Below, in pieces: positions 62,958-64,000 of a stretch of DNA of 64,000 bases (its first letter is position 1; each line of letters starts with the position of its first letter). The notes beneath the pieces are model-generated. The model saw only the letters and a list, made by a program, of their open reading frames with translations, was not told the DNA's origin and ran no database searches. Both the position numbers and the translations under genes were made by a program. Source of the stretch: Podospora bellae-mahoneyi (taxonomy: Eukaryota > Ascomycota > Sordariomycetes > Sordariales > Podosporaceae); assembly GCF_035222275.1 (NCBI RefSeq), contig NW_026946359.1:682001-746000 (forward strand), written 5' to 3'.

Positions 62958-64000
62958 TTACACAACAGCTCCGACCTGTTTGCCCTTGTTGCGGCGAAGG
63001 CCCCATGCGTCTCTCAAGAATGCTGCAAAACACTGTTGCTGTACTGCTTCCTGTTGCTTGGGATCATCGATCGTTTCCCACGGCCTTTTGATACCCTCAC
63101 CCGATACCCTGTACTCTATATGAGACTTGGGAATTCCAGCAGCTGCTTGTTGAAGAGCGTCCTCTCCACTGCCTTGCAAGGATGGAGATGGCGCACCATC
63201 ATTCAGTGCCTCATTATCCTCCTGTCTGTCAACCGACCCCATGGCATCGTCCTCACGGTCCCAGATAGAATTACCAGACGCTGTTGTTTCCAATGACGGA
63301 AAGTTTACCTGCGTCTCAAACCGTACACTCGATGATGAGAGTCTCGACGCCGTCATATTGACCGGCCGCGTACTCTGGGTATGAAACTGGCGAGACGAGG
63401 CAGAGATAAACCTCGATGCCGGGCCAACAGCCTCTGTAGAGCGACGACGACTCCCACGAGGATGTATCTCGAATGGCCGGTCTTCTGCCGTGGAGATCGG
63501 ATCAGTTGCCAACTCGGCGATGTGGGTTGAAGATCTCGTGGCAGGATTCAGAGGCATTGGCGGGGAATCCGGAAGATAAATAGGGCTTGAAGCTTGGTTG
63601 TGCTGTGCGTTATGATGCTGTCCAATCCTCGCTGGTGCGGGCGTCGAGAACGCATTCGATCTTTGAATATGCTGCACCTCAGGTGGCTGAATGCTAGACT
63701 GTAGAGGTGTTGTCTGAGCTTCAATCACAGAGACTTTATCGGGGTAGCGACGGCGGAAATCCTTTAGTCGGTCGCTAGAAAGAACTCCTTTCATATACAC
63801 TGGTTGTGGAACATGGACGCAATACCACTCCCAAGTGGTCAGGGGCGTTTGGTCCTCCCTCAGCTGTTCGATGTATTCCAGATAATCGCCCGAGAAAACA
63901 CGGATGTAGTCGTCTAGAATGTACTGTGGGACCGTCTTCTTTTTCTGAAGAGGTATCAAAGAGAGAACCCCGCGGACAAAGTCACCCAGACTACCATCGT
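62958..64000 (-). CDS. Unidentified protein, C-terminal part (cut by window edge)
   Basis: Seen: the frame runs in from the right edge without a start in the window (the sequence before 63959 reads GSLGDFVRGVLSLIPLQKKK and stays open) and ends at 62958, about 345 residues. An ordered N-terminal part (QYILDDYIRVFSGDYLEYIEQL, TTWEWYCVHVPQPVYMKGVL) is followed by a long Ser/Thr/Pro/Gln-rich disordered region with many Arg-Ser sites. The C-terminus (ECAAFL-like QQQCFAAFLRDAWGLRRNKGKQ) looks like a short helical interaction motif. The ordered segment faintly resembles a fungal telomere-associated (TPP1/Est3-like) protein, but I cannot support that. It converges on the BolA gene. Confidence 0.6.
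   Translation of the reverse strand, partial: DGSLGDFVRGVLSLIPLQKKKTVPQYILDDYIRVFSGDYLEYIEQLREDQTPLTTWEWYCVHVPQPVYMKGVLSSDRLKDFRRRYPDKVSVIEAQTTPLQSSIQPPEVQHIQRSNAFSTPAPARIGQHHNAQHNQASSPIYLPDSPPMPLNPATRSSTHIAELATDPISTAEDRPFEIHPRGSRRRSTEAVGPASRFISASSRQFHTQSTRPVNMTASRLSSSSVRFETQVNFPSLETTASGNSIWDREDDAMGSVDRQEDNEALNDGAPSPSLQGSGEDALQQAAAGIPKSHIEYRVSGEGIKRPWETIDDPKQQEAVQQQCFAAFLRDAWGLRRNKGKQVGAVV

Overview
The window is nuclear DNA from a filamentous ascomycete, most likely a sordariomycete of the Sordariales type (Podospora/Chaetomium/Neurospora relatives). The evidence is short introns (mostly 50-70 nt) with GTAAGT-like donors and CTAAC/CTAAT branch sites, proteins with fungal architectures (CFT1, Nan1/Utp17, Swd1, Ssb-type Hsp70, a fungal LMBD1), Pezizomycotina-only families of unknown function, and a dispersed tRNA gene. 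I see no operon, plasmid, CRISPR array, bacterial gene, or recognisable virus or transposon. The genus is an inference from gene content only.

Layout. 0-6.6 kb: a small zinc-binding protein (+), a 2-oxoglutarate/Fe(II) oxygenase (-), Nan1/Utp17 (-), then RPB10 (+) divergent from Nan1. 6.6-10 kb: no gene found. 10-17 kb: a helical protein of unknown function (+), a secreted glycine-rich probable GPI protein (-) and an ANCHR-like zinc-finger protein (+). 17-29 kb: tRNA-Gly(UCC), the LMBD1-type transporter (-), divergent CFT1 (+), TMA23 (+), THG1 (-) and divergent SWD1 (+). 30-35.5 kb: RPB1, the largest subunit of RNA polymerase II. 35.5-49.2 kb: 13.7 kb with no intact gene I can support, containing microsatellites and a decayed minus-strand reading frame near 46-48 kb. 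49.2-54.5 kb: a small highly expressed-looking 113-aa gene, an F-box-like accessory gene, and an AT-rich stretch with a degenerate 21-bp tandem repeat. 54.5-64 kb: SSB-type Hsp70 (-) divergent from eIF4E (+), an ACSF3-like acyl-CoA synthetase (-) divergent from a BolA protein (+), and an unidentified gene cut by the right edge.

Working together. Several genes act in gene expression: RPB1 and RPB10 (polymerase), CFT1 (mRNA 3' end cleavage), SWD1 (H3K4 methylation during transcription), THG1 and the tRNA gene, Nan1 and Tma23 (ribosome biogenesis), Ssb and eIF4E (translation and nascent-chain folding). Most are single housekeeping genes in head-to-head pairs (Nan1/RPB10, LMBD1/CFT1, THG1/SWD1, SSB/eIF4E, ACS/BolA), so shared promoters are likely. 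Accessory character is confined to about 36-54 kb.

Most notable sequence observations: a GC-AG intron in CFT1; a final RPB1 exon of only 28 nt that restores a terminal CTD heptad and whose intron would otherwise bring an immediate stop; a 21-bp minisatellite whose period and visible indel are multiples of three; and the decayed reading frame in the gene-poor block. All gene models are read by eye from sequence and splice signals; no searches were run.
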